From M55B175 sp964635265 (GTDB taxonomy: Bacteria; Desulfobacterota; Desulfobacteria; Desulfobacterales; Desulfosalsimonadaceae), in NCBI GenBank assembly GCA_964635265.1, contig CAZWNV010000014.1, forward strand, positions 1 through 28,124: a stretch of 28,124 nucleotides of DNA, read 5' to 3'. Shown in pieces: positions 7,585-16,857 of this stretch; position 1 is the stretch's first letter, and each line of letters starts with the position of its first letter. Position numbers and translations under genes: made by a program. Below the pieces are notes generated by a model, which ran no database searches, had not been told where the DNA came from, and was given only the letters and a program-made list of their open reading frames with translations.

Positions 7585-8952
7585 TTATTCCTGCAGGGGC
7601 GGCTGGGCGGCAATTTCGCTGCTCTCTCCCTGGCTGCAGGCGGGCGGGGCTCCGGGAAATTCCTCCGCCGGCCATTCAATCGCGGCTTCCACCGGCGCGA
7701 AGCGGTATCCCAGAAGCCGAACCACGTCCTCGAATTTTGCCATGATTTCCTCATGGCTGTCTCCGGGCACATCCACTACTCCGTAGCGGAAACTCTCCGG
7801 ATTGTGTTTGAAGTCTGACAGATACAGATTCTCATGGATCAGGTTGCGGACCGTGACCTCCGGATATTGCAGCCGGATTTCGTCATAAGCGCTCTGTGTC
7901 GGCGTCTGCAGGATTTTTGCGTCCGAGAAATGATGCAGCTCGAAGTTGTAGCAGAGCCGGTATAGTTTTTCATTTGCCGGCGTTATGGACGGTTTTTTGC
8001 CAACAGCCACGTCGCAGAGCATCGTCAGGGGATCAAAGCCGCGGACGGCTTCAATCGTCTTGGCGAACTGAAAGGCGATGCGGCTGTTTACCTCGACAAT
8101 GGCAAAATTTTCCTCTGCCTCGTTTGCCCGGAGCTCGACGTTGAAGAAGCTGTTGTCGATACCCAGGGCGGGAATCAGGCGGGAGAGGGTCCGGCTGATT
8201 TCTTCATTCAGTCCGGGGCTGAACTCATGCGGGAAGCAGTGGTAGAAAAAACTGTTTGTGCCGGGATAATAGTTGGCCTTTGTAATGCCGAAAAACGAGA
8301 TTTCGCCGTCAAAAACAAAGCCGTCCACCGTTACCTGGGTGCCTTCTATGAAGCCTTCGCAGAGGAAGCTGTTGCAGGTGGCAATATTCATGGCGTTATG
8401 GTAGGAGGGCTTGTGGGAGAGGGCATCCAGGTAATACTGGTTGTAGCGGGCGATATCAATACTTTCCCGGGTGATGTAGTTCTCCAGCTCCTGGGGATGG
8501 TCAATTTTGTGGGTGCCGAAGGAGATGTTGGACCGGGCGGGCTTGATAAAAAACGGCGTCTCCAGACGGGCCGGGTTCCTCAGATAGTCCAGGGCTATGG
8601 CGTATCCCGGGCTGTGTTCCGGTACCGTCTCCTTCTGGATGCGCCGGCACAGGTATTTGTTCTGGCAGTTGATGATCGCCTCCACGGGAGCGAAGCGCTT
8701 GCCTGTTTCCTGGGCGATGATGGCCGCAATAATGGCGGAGGAGTCATGGGTGCCCACAATGCCTTCATAAAGGTCCGGATGCTGCTGAATACGCGCAATT
8801 GTTTCCTGTAGGTAGGCCCGCACCCCGAAGCGCAGGATTTTTTCAAAGGATTCGATGGTCAACTGGTATTCCGGATGTTCGCCGAAGCTTTCCCATACCA
8901 TGTCGATGTCGCTCGCGTCGCAGAGAAAGAGAATTTTTTTTTTATTGGTCAT
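7585..8952 (-). CDS. ATP-grasp domain protein (putative carboxylate-amine/thiol ligase)
   Basis: This 455-residue protein joins a carboxylate, activated by ATP as an acyl-phosphate, to a nucleophile, as expected of the ATP-grasp family. Residues 1-100 form a Rossmann-like preATP-grasp region (KKILFLCDASDID). Family marks follow: FFIKPARS with the ATP-contacting Lys (K137), the CEGFIEG segment near E200, NVELR (271-275), and the metal-binding triplet in VEVNSR (E287, N289). The C-terminal 120 residues form an extra domain, ending in a Pro/Glu/Gln-rich tail. The ATG at 8952 is preceded by AAAGGAGG. It lies downstream of an amidohydrolase gene on the same strand, 131 bases apart. The substrate is not deducible; it is not a close match to purine or D-Ala-D-Ala ligases. 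Confidence 0.78.
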   Translation of the reverse strand: MTNKKKILFLCDASDIDMVWESFGEHPEYQLTIESFEKILRFGVRAYLQETIARIQQHPDLYEGIVGTHDSSAIIAAIIAQETGKRFAPVEAIINCQNKYLCRRIQKETVPEHSPGYAIALDYLRNPARLETPFFIKPARSNISFGTHKIDHPQELENYITRESIDIARYNQYYLDALSHKPSYHNAMNIATCNSFLCEGFIEGTQVTVDGFVFDGEISFFGITKANYYPGTNSFFYHCFPHEFSPGLNEEISRTLSRLIPALGIDNSFFNVELRANEAEENFAIVEVNSRIAFQFAKTIEAVRGFDPLTMLCDVAVGKKPSITPANEKLYRLCYNFELHHFSDAKILQTPTQSAYDEIRLQYPEVTVRNLIHENLYLSDFKHNPESFRYGVVDVPGDSHEEIMAKFEDVVRLLGYRFAPVEAAIEWPAEEFPGAPPACSQGESSEIAAQPPLQE

Positions 8953-9083
8953 AAGGCAAACCTCCTTTGTTTGCAGGAACGGGTGAGCTCCCGCCCTTCG
9001 GCCGGATTTGGGGGTTAACGCTGCGGTTTTGGACCCTTGCGGGCAGAAGGGCTTCAGGGCCCGGAAGCGGGCGCGGACGACTG

Positions 9084-10334
9084 TTACTCCGGGCCCAGGG
9101 GGGAGGCCGGGGTCCACTGATTGGTGTCCACTTCTCCGCTTATCAGCTCCCCTTGCTTGAACACCAGGTAAATGTTGTCCAGGGAAGACAGGGATTCGAT
9201 GTTTTCCAGGGGATTTTGCCGGAGCACCACGCAGTCAGCCAGTTTTCCTTTCTCGAGGGTGCCGATGCGGTCGGCCAACCCGATGCCTTCTGCTGCTGTT
9301 TTTGTGGCCGCCATGAGGGCGGCCATTTCATCCATGATGCCAAGCTTTACATACTGTACCACTTCCATGGCGTTTTTGCCGTGAAAGTTGTAGGGCGTTC
9401 CGGCATCAGTGCCCATCATTACGGAGACGCCCTTGCGGATTGCCCGCTGGAGGTTATCCTGGCGGATCTGGGAGATCTCCTGGGCCTTCTCGGACATGAA
9501 GTGAGGCAGACCATTTGCCCTGTTGGCATGCAGCATCCAGAAGTTGGAGCTTAAGGTGGAGGTGAGATATACGCCCTGGTCGGCCATCATGGTTAGTGCT
9601 TCGTCGTCTGCCAGGGTTCCGTGTTCAATGGTGCGCACCCCTGCGCGGACGGCGTTCTTGATACCCTCGGCTCCGTGGGCGTGGGCTGCCGTATGCCGGC
9701 CCATTTTTCTTCCTTCTTCCACCACTGCATGAATTTCATCTTCATCGAGCTGCGGGGCCCCCGGGACCCCGCCGGGGTTCATGATGGCTCCGGTAGCCAT
9801 GACTTTCAGCAGATCCGCTCCCTGCTTGAGCTGCTCCCTGGCCGCTTTGCGGTTTTCGTCAACTCCGCTGGCTTCGTGATAGAGGCCGTTGAAATACTCG
9901 TTTCCCGCCGCATGCATGCAGATGATTTTGCCGCTGGCAAGAATTCTGGGACCGACGATAAGGCCATCCTCAACAGCCTTTTTTACAGCAATATCGATCC
10001 AGTGGGCGGATCCCGCATTTCTTACAGTCGTGATGCCTGCGCGGATGGTGTTGCCCATTTCCAGGCTGGCCCGAATGGCCCGCAGCTTATCCTCGACCAG
10101 GTTCTCGTGATAGGTGTCCGCCATTCCGTGCATATCGAGATGAATATGGGTGTCAATAAGTCCGGGGATTACGTATTTGCCCGTCAAATCATAGTGAATG
10201 GCCTCCGGAGGCGCGGCTGCCTTTCCGGCGGGACCCGCTGCTGCAATTGTTTCGTTTTCGAATATGATCATCGCGTTTTTTATGATTTTCCCTGTGCCGT
10301 CGATCAGGGTCATTCCTTTTAAGACCGTATGCAT
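9084..10334 (-). CDS. Metal-dependent amidohydrolase (imidazolonepropionase/prolidase-like)
   Basis: This 416-residue amidohydrolase-superfamily enzyme hydrolyses amide or ester bonds with a mono- or binuclear metal centre in a TIM barrel. All expected ligands are visible: HIH (H63, H65) after the first barrel strand, a likely carboxylated Lys in LLKVMATG (K177), His in HTAAHAHG (H214/H218/H220), His in TIEHGTL (H238), and Asp in MGTDAGTPYNFHG (D310). N- and C-terminal strands form the small beta-sandwich. It resembles the subgroup often annotated as Xaa-Pro dipeptidases or imidazolonepropionase-like. The ATG at 10334 has GGGGA 8 bases upstream. No signal peptide is present. It may work with the downstream ATP-grasp gene, which I infer from position. 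Confidence 0.85.
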   Translation of the reverse strand: MHTVLKGMTLIDGTGKIIKNAMIIFENETIAAAGPAGKAAAPPEAIHYDLTGKYVIPGLIDTHIHLDMHGMADTYHENLVEDKLRAIRASLEMGNTIRAGITTVRNAGSAHWIDIAVKKAVEDGLIVGPRILASGKIICMHAAGNEYFNGLYHEASGVDENRKAAREQLKQGADLLKVMATGAIMNPGGVPGAPQLDEDEIHAVVEEGRKMGRHTAAHAHGAEGIKNAVRAGVRTIEHGTLADDEALTMMADQGVYLTSTLSSNFWMLHANRANGLPHFMSEKAQEISQIRQDNLQRAIRKGVSVMMGTDAGTPYNFHGKNAMEVVQYVKLGIMDEMAALMAATKTAAEGIGLADRIGTLEKGKLADCVVLRQNPLENIESLSSLDNIYLVFKQGELISGEVDTNQWTPASPLGPE

Positions 10335-10466
10335 CTCTGAATCCCCGTTTTCTGGAATTTTTTGTCCGCCTGCGCCGGTATGCGGAAGCCTGCGGGCCTG
10401 TCTGAAAGTAATCAAATCGCCAAGGATGTCAAGGGGGATATGATTTCGCAGATCCCGGCATTCGGT

Positions 10467-12863
10467 TTATGAGCTTTTTGCTGCCAAAGCGGATTCCCGG
10501 CGGCCGTATTCCTCCGAGACTTTCTGCTCCGGAAGCATCCCGTAGTGCACCGTCAGCAACATCATCCCCATGATATCCTGTGCCGGTACTCTGGTCACCG
10601 GACCCGCGAGGGTGTCCAGGTATCCGTGAGCCCTGATTTCGTCCTTTCGCAGGCCGCTCAGCCTGTGAAGGATGGTCACTGCCTTTTTCCGCTTGCTCTC
10701 GGAGAGCTGCCGGTAATACCCTGGATCCTCGATTTTTTGTATCAGGCCGGCAATTTCTTCGGGACCGTATTGCAGGAGCTGCTGCCTGCTTCTGCCGGAG
10801 AGTACCAGCGGCATGGATTGCACGCTGACTGCCGCAAGCTTTCTGATGCGCCTTACCGTGGTCTCGAGTTCGTAAGCCGCCCATTGCTGAAACTCCAGGG
10901 GAATAGCGGCTGTAATAGTTTGCATGCTGCTTGCCCGGCGTTTGCATTGATGATCGAACTCCTGCTGGGCAGTCTCCCAGAATTCACCTTTGGCAAGCCG
11001 CAGAACGGAATTGGTTCCCGCTGTATCCGCTGCCTCTTTTTCCCTTGCCCCTTTCAGGGCCTTATTGAGCTCTTTGGCCGATCTGCGGAACAAATAGGCG
11101 CCGGTGATCAATTCAAAAATGATGGCGACTGCGGCAAACCAGTCCTGCAGGTAAAAAATGCGCCGGAGATCATGGAAGCGAGCCTGCAGGATCTTGTTGG
11201 GCAGAAAATGCGAGGGGGTGGCATAAAAGAGGGTGCCGCCCAGAAGCGGCTGGGCGTGGGACCAGAACTCCTGGGGTTTGAAATCCACTGCCGTTTCCAG
11301 ATCAATCAGGCCCAGGGCATATTCCTTTGGGGAGTTCAAGAACACGGGATATTTGTCCGGATCGCCTGCCACGAACAGGTTGTCCGGTTTCAGGTCCCGA
11401 ATGGCAACCCCTTTTTCCCCGAGCCAGGCCAGAAGATCCAGCAGGCTGGTAATCAGGCTGCTGATCCGGGGCCGGTTCCGCAGGCGCAGCACTCCACTGA
11501 CGTAGTTTTGCACAATCGCCTTGTAAGATTGCAGGACTTGTCCGTTTTCTGCGGCAAAATCCCGGAGCAGCGGGGCAAAACGGGCCCGGAAGCCGCGGGG
11601 CAGATCCCCCGCCATCTCGTCTGCTTGCACACCGGCCGATGTTTTGAGCAGCCAGGCAAGTCCTCTTTCCCGGAGCGCGGCAAAATCCAGCGGGCAGTAG
11701 GGAGCAAGGGCGGCAAGGCGGCTTAGAAATTCCTCGTATGCCGCAATCATATTTTTCCGCACGACCTCGGCATCCGTGCCGTAGCGGCCATAGAATTCGG
11801 GGATGTCCCAGAGTATTCCGGGGTATTTGAGCATCTCCTGTACAAGCGGAGTCTGTCTGTCATGCATATCCGAGAGCACGGGGCCGAGAAAATGGTAGCG
11901 GGCAACATCCATGAAATAGACGTGCGAGTCGTTGATGGTAACAAATCGTTTCAATTCGGGTCTGTCCTCAAGCAGCAGCCGGTATCGGTGCTCGAGCTGG
12001 TCACGGGTTTTTTCGCCTTCGTCCGGGAATTTGTAGATCCGACGCAGGATGCTGGCCAGGCTAGGGGTAAGGCAGGGCCGGGGGGCAATTTTATCGGCGA
12101 TCTGTTTTTCTTTTTCAATGTATGCCATATAGCGATGAAAATCCCTGAGAGGCCGGGGAGGGATCTTGACCACCATACGGGCGTCATAGACCACCAGGTA
12201 GCAGGTGCTTTTGCTCCGGCTCTTCTCGCCTATGGGGCTGATGTTCATCCGCCGGGATTTCCAGCGCCCGTTGTGTTGCACATGGAGTTTGTATGTATAG
12301 CTTCGGCCGGCCGGATTGCTCTCGGCGGAGGTGATATGGGCGGGAGCTGAATCCGGTGAGCCTGTCTGGTATTTGAACAGATCAAGAAAAAAACGCACGA
12401 TATCCAGGGCAAAGTCGAACTGCAGATGCTCTTCTGCAGGAAAGGACTCCACTTGTTCGGCGGGTTCTTTGGCGCCGGTTTTTGCAACGCCCCCTTTCTT
12501 CTTCTTTTCCCTTCCTGAGAGCAGGTACAGGGCCGCCAGACCGGCGCCGATAAAGCTCCAGCCGAGAAGCTCCAGCAGATTTTTGCGGTTCCGGAGAAAG
12601 TGGTGCCGCATCAGGCCGGGGATATTGGAAGGCAGTCGTCTGCCGCTGATGATTTCCACGACCCGGGAGGCGGAAAGCATTTCTGTCCGGCCTTCAACAG
12701 TATAAAAGATCTTATCGCCGATTTGCCAGTTCTCCCCCGCCTCAACGCTATTGCCGTTTTTCAGGCGTATGATATCCTCCCCAAAAATGGTGGAGTTGCA
12801 ATAGATTGCCGGAACGACAAGAAAGATCAGTATGGCAACAGCCGCTTTTCCAGGTCTGCTCAT
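10467..12863 (-). CDS. Membrane-anchored protein-kinase-like protein, diverged catalytic motifs
   Basis: This is a 798-residue protein. Residues 7-22 are a signal peptide or first membrane segment. Residues 29-72 form a small beta domain (DIIRLKNGNSVEA pattern) that would be periplasmic. Residues 96-116 are a second membrane helix, followed by a KKKK stop-transfer signal and a linker. The rest is cytoplasmic and looks like a eukaryote-type kinase: a candidate ATP Lys in MVVKIPP (K233), Glu near 250, the catalytic loop AIRDLKPDNLF (D489, K491, N494), and a metal-binding position in GLIDLETAVDF (D520). The HRD motif reads IRD and DFG reads DLE, so activity is uncertain. About 230 residues separate the Lys region from the catalytic loop, where typical kinases have about 90. 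The ribosome-binding site is weak. Confidence 0.72.
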   Translation of the reverse strand: MSRPGKAAVAILIFLVVPAIYCNSTIFGEDIIRLKNGNSVEAGENWQIGDKIFYTVEGRTEMLSASRVVEIISGRRLPSNIPGLMRHHFLRNRKNLLELLGWSFIGAGLAALYLLSGREKKKKGGVAKTGAKEPAEQVESFPAEEHLQFDFALDIVRFFLDLFKYQTGSPDSAPAHITSAESNPAGRSYTYKLHVQHNGRWKSRRMNISPIGEKSRSKSTCYLVVYDARMVVKIPPRPLRDFHRYMAYIEKEKQIADKIAPRPCLTPSLASILRRIYKFPDEGEKTRDQLEHRYRLLLEDRPELKRFVTINDSHVYFMDVARYHFLGPVLSDMHDRQTPLVQEMLKYPGILWDIPEFYGRYGTDAEVVRKNMIAAYEEFLSRLAALAPYCPLDFAALRERGLAWLLKTSAGVQADEMAGDLPRGFRARFAPLLRDFAAENGQVLQSYKAIVQNYVSGVLRLRNRPRISSLITSLLDLLAWLGEKGVAIRDLKPDNLFVAGDPDKYPVFLNSPKEYALGLIDLETAVDFKPQEFWSHAQPLLGGTLFYATPSHFLPNKILQARFHDLRRIFYLQDWFAAVAIIFELITGAYLFRRSAKELNKALKGAREKEAADTAGTNSVLRLAKGEFWETAQQEFDHQCKRRASSMQTITAAIPLEFQQWAAYELETTVRRIRKLAAVSVQSMPLVLSGRSRQQLLQYGPEEIAGLIQKIEDPGYYRQLSESKRKKAVTILHRLSGLRKDEIRAHGYLDTLAGPVTRVPAQDIMGMMLLTVHYGMLPEQKVSEEYGRRESALAAKSS

Positions 12864-12999
12864 GACTCAGCGAATTTCCGTTGTAATGGGGGTTGTCCGT
12901 ACCGTGTCGCTTCTCTCGGATTTTCCGGAGCATCCATTAATCTATCAAATAGGACGGCAAGCGTCATCAAAATATTTCCATGTACGCCGGGAGCCGGCA

Positions 13000-13028
13000 T
13001 TGACAGGCGTGTCTGGCGGTTGTATAAA
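13000..13028 (+). promoter_or_regulatory. Strong sigma-70 promoter of surE
   Basis: A perfect -35 TTGACA (13000-13005) is separated by exactly 17 bases from TATAAA (13023-13028). The surE start at 13087 is about 50 bases downstream of the expected transcription start. This is the best consensus promoter found in the window. Confidence 0.75.
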
Positions 13029-13086
13029 TTGTGAGGGTTCGTCGGACACGGGATTCCGGAAACCATGAGGGAGCAGCCAAAGACCT

Positions 13087-13770
13087 GTGAAAATTGTTAT
13101 AAGCAATGATGACGGCTATGACGCCCCGGGGCTGAAGGCCCTGCATAAGGCGGTAGATTCTCTTGGCGATGTGGTGGTGGTGGCGCCAAGAGATCCACAG
13201 TCGGGGGTGGGCCACAGCATTACATTAAAAGACGGGGTCTCTGTCCGGCAGGCGAATTCCCTTGAATACGTGGTTGACGGCTCGCCGGCGGATTGTGCCC
13301 GGCTGGCCCTGAAGGTCATGGCCCCGGATGCGGACTGGTTGATAGCCGGTATCAATGCGGGCGCCAATCTGGGTACGGATGTCTACCCCTCCGGAACTGT
13401 GGCTGCTGCACGCGAGGCTGCCATTATGGGGACAAGAGCGATTGCCATTTCTCAATATCAGGCTTCCGGACAAAAAATCGACTGGGCGGCAACCAGTTAT
13501 CAGGCTGCAACCATCCTGGCCCGGATTATGGAGGAAGAACTTGTTCCCGGCGGGTTCTGGAATATCAACCTGCCGCATCCCCTGGATTTTGATTCCGTTT
13601 TGCAGCATCGCTATTGCAGTCTGGAAAAGCGGCCGCATGACTTTGATTTTATCCAAAATGACAGAAGCTATGCGTATTCCGGCGATATCCACGCACGTCC
13701 CAGAAGCGGCGGAAGCGACGTGGACGTCTGCTACGGCGGAGAGATATCGGTTACGCTGATGCGATACTGA
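13087..13770 (+). CDS. surE: 5'/3'-nucleotidase SurE
   Basis: SurE is a divalent-metal-dependent phosphatase that removes phosphate from nucleoside 5'- and 3'-monophosphates and acts in stationary-phase survival and nucleotide homeostasis. The family signature NDDGYDAPG is at residues 7-15, with metal ligands D8 and D9. S39 in PQSGVGHS and N90 in AGINAGANLG complete the metal site, and YPSGTVAAAREA follows. At 227 residues it is slightly shorter than most SurE proteins (about 250), with a trimmed C terminus. The start is GTG at 13087. No in-frame ATG lies nearby upstream, and the N terminus matches the family at once. GGGAG lies about 13 bases upstream, somewhat far. It is monocistronic or the first gene before the hydrogenase maturation genes. 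Confidence 0.93.
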   Translation: MKIVISNDDGYDAPGLKALHKAVDSLGDVVVVAPRDPQSGVGHSITLKDGVSVRQANSLEYVVDGSPADCARLALKVMAPDADWLIAGINAGANLGTDVYPSGTVAAAREAAIMGTRAIAISQYQASGQKIDWAATSYQAATILARIMEEELVPGGFWNINLPHPLDFDSVLQHRYCSLEKRPHDFDFIQNDRSYAYSGDIHARPRSGGSDVDVCYGGEISVTLMRY

Positions 13771-13846
13771 CGATCCCCCTGAATTGGTTGGAGGGATAAA
13801 TGCGGGCAGCCGTTAGGCGCCGGCCCGGGGGATATTGAAAAAAGTC

Positions 13847-13875
13847 CTGCAATTTGCGACAGGATATGGTATAAA
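13847..13875 (+). promoter_or_regulatory. Predicted promoter of the hyp operon
   Basis: CTGCAA (13847-13852) is followed after 17 bases by TATAAA (13870-13875), which carries a TGG extended -10 element. The -35 is poor (3 of 6), but the extended -10 can compensate. The hypC start at 14006 is about 125 bases downstream, leaving a leader of ordinary sequence. Confidence 0.45.
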
Positions 13876-14005
13876 AAAAATCAGTGCCGCTGGCGTGGAA
13901 CAGAGCGCTTTTTGCGGGTGCGCCGGGGATTGATGCGGTTTTGGATACTATTTCCGGGCTCCGGCGCCGAACCAGGCCAACCGTAGATCAAGGAGCCGGG
14001 AGCCT

Positions 14006-14239
14006 ATGTGCTTGGCGATTCCTTCCAGGATCGTTGATATAGAGTCGAACATCGCTACCATCGACGTTGAGGGCGTTCGCAGGCAGGCAAGCCTTATGCT
14101 GCTCGAAGACGCCCGAATTGGGGACTATGTGATTGTGCATGCCGGTTTTGCCATTCAGAAACTTGATGAGCAGACTGCACTGGAATCTTTGGAGCTGCTT
14201 CGGGAAGCGTTCTTCGCAGAAGAAGACAATACCGGTTAA
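14006..14239 (+). CDS. hypC: [NiFe] hydrogenase maturation chaperone HypC
   Basis: HypC is a small cytoplasmic chaperone that works with HypD as the scaffold on which the Fe(CN)2CO unit is built, and then carries it to the large-subunit precursor. The 77-residue length is typical. The N terminus MCLAIPSRI supplies the essential Cys2, which becomes exposed after Met removal. The GDYVIVHAGFAIQKLDE segment (residues about 44-60) is the family core. AAGGAG and GGGAG lie upstream of the ATG. It is the first gene of the maturation set; hypF starts 51 bases later. Confidence 0.96.
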   Translation: MCLAIPSRIVDIESNIATIDVEGVRRQASLMLLEDARIGDYVIVHAGFAIQKLDEQTALESLELLREAFFAEEDNTG

Positions 14240-14290
14240 AGCCGGGCTTGGCGTCTGTTTCGCCCGGAGAACAAGGGCTTGTAAAGGCTT

Positions 14291-16624
14291 ATGGCAACGC
14301 GTGCCAGCGTGCAATCTTCAACCCGTTCTGCGGATTCCGTCGCTGCCAGCCGGATTGAAATCAACGGAATCGTTCAGGGGGTTGGATTCCGTCCCTTTGT
14401 CTACCGTCTTGCAAAGAGCCGGGGGCTGAAGGGCCGGGTTTCCAATACCTCGTCCGGGGTTTTGATTCATGTGGAAGGCGCCCCGGAAGAGATTTCCCGG
14501 TTTGCGGCCGCATTAAAGACCCAGTCGCCCCCCCTGGCCAGGCTTACGGCGGTAACCAGTCATTCCGTGCCGCCCGAACACTGCAGGGACTTCTCCATCT
14601 CCTCCAGCCGGAAACAGGAAGATCAGAGTACGCTTATCTCCCCGGATATCTCCGTTTGCCCCGACTGCCTGGCCGAGCTGTTTGACTCCCGGAACCGGCG
14701 GTACCGCTACCCTTTTATCAATTGCACCAACTGCGGCCCCCGGTATACGATTATCGAGGATGTTCCCTACGACAGACCCAACACCTCCATGAAGCATTTT
14801 GTCATGTGCGCAAACTGCCGGGCTGAATATGAGAGCCCCGGGGATCGGCGTTTTCATGCCCAGCCCAACGCCTGTCCGGTTTGCGGTCCGCAGGTGCGGC
14901 TTTTTGCTTCGGACCATAGCGAGACAGAAGCCAGGGATCCGATAAAACAGGCGGCAGGACTTTTAAAGGAGGGATTCATTCTTGCGCTCAAAGGCCTTGG
15001 CGGTTTTCATCTGGCGGTGGACGCCCGCAATGATGAAGCCGTAAAAAGACTCCGGCGAAGAAAAAGCCGCGAGGAAAAACCTTTTGCCCTGATGTCGCCG
15101 GACGTGGAGTCCATTACCGCTTATGCCGCTGTTGCTCCGGAGGAGAAAAAGCTGCTGGAATCGCCGCAGCGGCCGATCGTGTTGCTGAAAAAAGCGGACA
15201 GGCATTTCCTCTCCTCCGCGATTTCCCCGGAGAATGCGTATTTCGGGGTTATGCTGCCCTATACGCCGCTGCATTATCTGCTTCTGACCGATGAATTTTC
15301 TGCGCTGGTCATGACCAGCGCAAACGCGAGTGACGAACCCATCGTCATTGGCAACGAGGAGGCCTTCGAGCGGCTCTCGGGGATTGCGGATTATTTCCTG
15401 ATCCACGACCGCGGAATCCGGCTTCGCAGCGATGATTCCATTGTTGCTGTCAATGCGGGATCCACCCGTTTTCTCCGGCGCTCAAGAGGCTATGTCCCAG
15501 CCCCTCTGTTTCTCGGAAAAGCCATGCCGCCCCTGCTTGCCTGCGGTGCGGAACTCAAAAATACAGTCTGTCTGACCAAGGCAGACCAGGCCTTTGTCAG
15601 CCAGCACATCGGCGATCTGCAAAACAGCCGGGCGTATGAATTTTTTACCGACACCATCTCCCATCTAAAGAATATTCTCGATATTGAACCCGAAATCATC
15701 ACCTGTGATCTGCATCCCGGTTATCTGAGTACGCGCTATGCCCGGGAGCAGCCGGATATACCTCTGGTTCAGGTGCAGCATCACCATGCCCATATCGCTT
15801 CCTGCATGGCAGAAAACGGTCTTAGCGGCGATGTGCTGGGCCTTGCCTTTGATGGTACCGGATACGGTACGGACGGACGCATCTGGGGCGGGGAGCTTTT
15901 TGCCGGCAGCCCGCTAAATTTTCAGCGCCTGGCGCACCTCGCCTACACGCCCATGCCGGGCGGGGATGCCGCCGTCCGGGAGCCCTGGCGCATGGGGGTC
16001 AGTTATTTATATCAGGCCTTCGGCGAGGACCTGATGAAACTGGATCTGCCGCTTTTTCAGAGCATAGACCCCGACAGAATCCGGTTTGTCCGGGATATGG
16101 CGGTCAAGGGAATAAATTCGCCGCTTACATCGAGCATGGGCCGGCTTTTCGACGGGGTCGCGGCCATTGCCGGAGTCCGGACGCATGCAAGCTTTGAAGG
16201 CCAGGCCGCTATGGCACTGGAAAACTATGCTGCCGATACTACCAATTATTTGAAAAACCCCTGCTTGTATAATTGTCGGCTGATTTCCGGGCAAGTCTGC
16301 CAAATTGTGGTTGACGACATGATTCGTGGGGTGGCCGAAGACTTCCAGAACGGGGCCGGCCTCGTTGCCGTGAGCACAAAATTCCATTTAAGCCTGATTC
16401 AGATTTTTGCCGAGCTTTGCAGCCGGTTCCGGGATGAAACCGGCTTAAACCGGGTGGTTTTAAGCGGCGGCGCTTTCCAGAACGCCATTCTGCTTCGGGG
16501 ACTCATCCAGGGCCTCGGGCGCAAGGGGTTCCAGGTGTATACGCACACCCGGGTGCCTGCAAACGATGGCGGTATCAGTCTTGGCCAGGCGGTGATGGCG
16601 GCGGCCCGGATGGAATCCCGATAA
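14291..16624 (+). CDS. hypF: Carbamoyltransferase HypF
   Basis: HypF converts carbamoyl phosphate and ATP to carbamoyl-adenylate and transfers the carbamoyl group to the C-terminal Cys of HypE, the first step in making the cyanide ligands. The 777-residue protein is full length. It has an acylphosphatase-like domain (about 21-110, GIVQGVGFRPFVYRL) and two zinc-finger pairs (CPDC at 123, CTNC at 145, CANC at 173, CPVC at 195). A YrdC-like domain follows (about 215-395), then a Kae1-like C-terminal domain with HHHAHIASCMAENG and the ATP-binding segment AFDGTGYGTDGRIWGGEL. A short Ser/Ala-rich extension (1-20) precedes the first domain. An AAAGG site lies just before the ATG. No domain appears damaged. 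Confidence 0.97.
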   Translation: MATRASVQSSTRSADSVAASRIEINGIVQGVGFRPFVYRLAKSRGLKGRVSNTSSGVLIHVEGAPEEISRFAAALKTQSPPLARLTAVTSHSVPPEHCRDFSISSSRKQEDQSTLISPDISVCPDCLAELFDSRNRRYRYPFINCTNCGPRYTIIEDVPYDRPNTSMKHFVMCANCRAEYESPGDRRFHAQPNACPVCGPQVRLFASDHSETEARDPIKQAAGLLKEGFILALKGLGGFHLAVDARNDEAVKRLRRRKSREEKPFALMSPDVESITAYAAVAPEEKKLLESPQRPIVLLKKADRHFLSSAISPENAYFGVMLPYTPLHYLLLTDEFSALVMTSANASDEPIVIGNEEAFERLSGIADYFLIHDRGIRLRSDDSIVAVNAGSTRFLRRSRGYVPAPLFLGKAMPPLLACGAELKNTVCLTKADQAFVSQHIGDLQNSRAYEFFTDTISHLKNILDIEPEIITCDLHPGYLSTRYAREQPDIPLVQVQHHHAHIASCMAENGLSGDVLGLAFDGTGYGTDGRIWGGELFAGSPLNFQRLAHLAYTPMPGGDAAVREPWRMGVSYLYQAFGEDLMKLDLPLFQSIDPDRIRFVRDMAVKGINSPLTSSMGRLFDGVAAIAGVRTHASFEGQAAMALENYAADTTNYLKNPCLYNCRLISGQVCQIVVDDMIRGVAEDFQNGAGLVAVSTKFHLSLIQIFAELCSRFRDETGLNRVVLSGGAFQNAILLRGLIQGLGRKGFQVYTHTRVPANDGGISLGQAVMAAARMESR

Positions 16625-16768
16625 GATGCTGCCCTCCGAAATTTCCTTTTTCAAGTCCCGCATATGTAGTTCAGGCCGCAGAATCCGAGAAACAAGCGAA
16701 AACAGTGCCGGACATACCGGCGGATTGCACGGGGAAGGCGCTTTTTTCGTTTTCGGAAAATTTGCTGT

Positions 16769-16796
16769 TTGTTATTTATGAATCTTGTGTTAGAAT
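16769..16796 (+). promoter_or_regulatory. Possible internal promoter before hypD
   Basis: In the 233-base hypF-hypD gap, TTGTTA (16769-16774) is followed after 16 bases by TAGAAT (16791-16796), which has a TG extended -10 element (TGTTAGAAT). The surrounding 16750-16805 stretch is AT-rich. The hypD start is about 55 bases downstream. Confidence 0.45.
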
Positions 16797-16857
16797 AAAA
16801 ACAGTATTCACGACAGACAGGCGATCGGTCTGCAACAATCCGGATTTGCCCGCATTC

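Noticed and set aside
10545..11726. A 393-codon plus-strand frame opposite the kinase-like gene
   Set aside because: The translation is low-complexity and lacks a ribosome-binding site. The minus-strand protein has coherent membrane and kinase motifs.
13800..13838. A 12-codon mini-frame with a good GGAGGG site between surE and hypC
   Set aside because: It ends upstream of the predicted hypC promoter, so it cannot be a leader peptide of that transcript. Its short Arg-rich product has no support.
13881..13910. Possible sigma-54 promoter before hypC (TGGCGTGGAACAGAGC)
   Set aside because: The GG-to-GC spacing is one base too long and the -12 TTGC element is absent.
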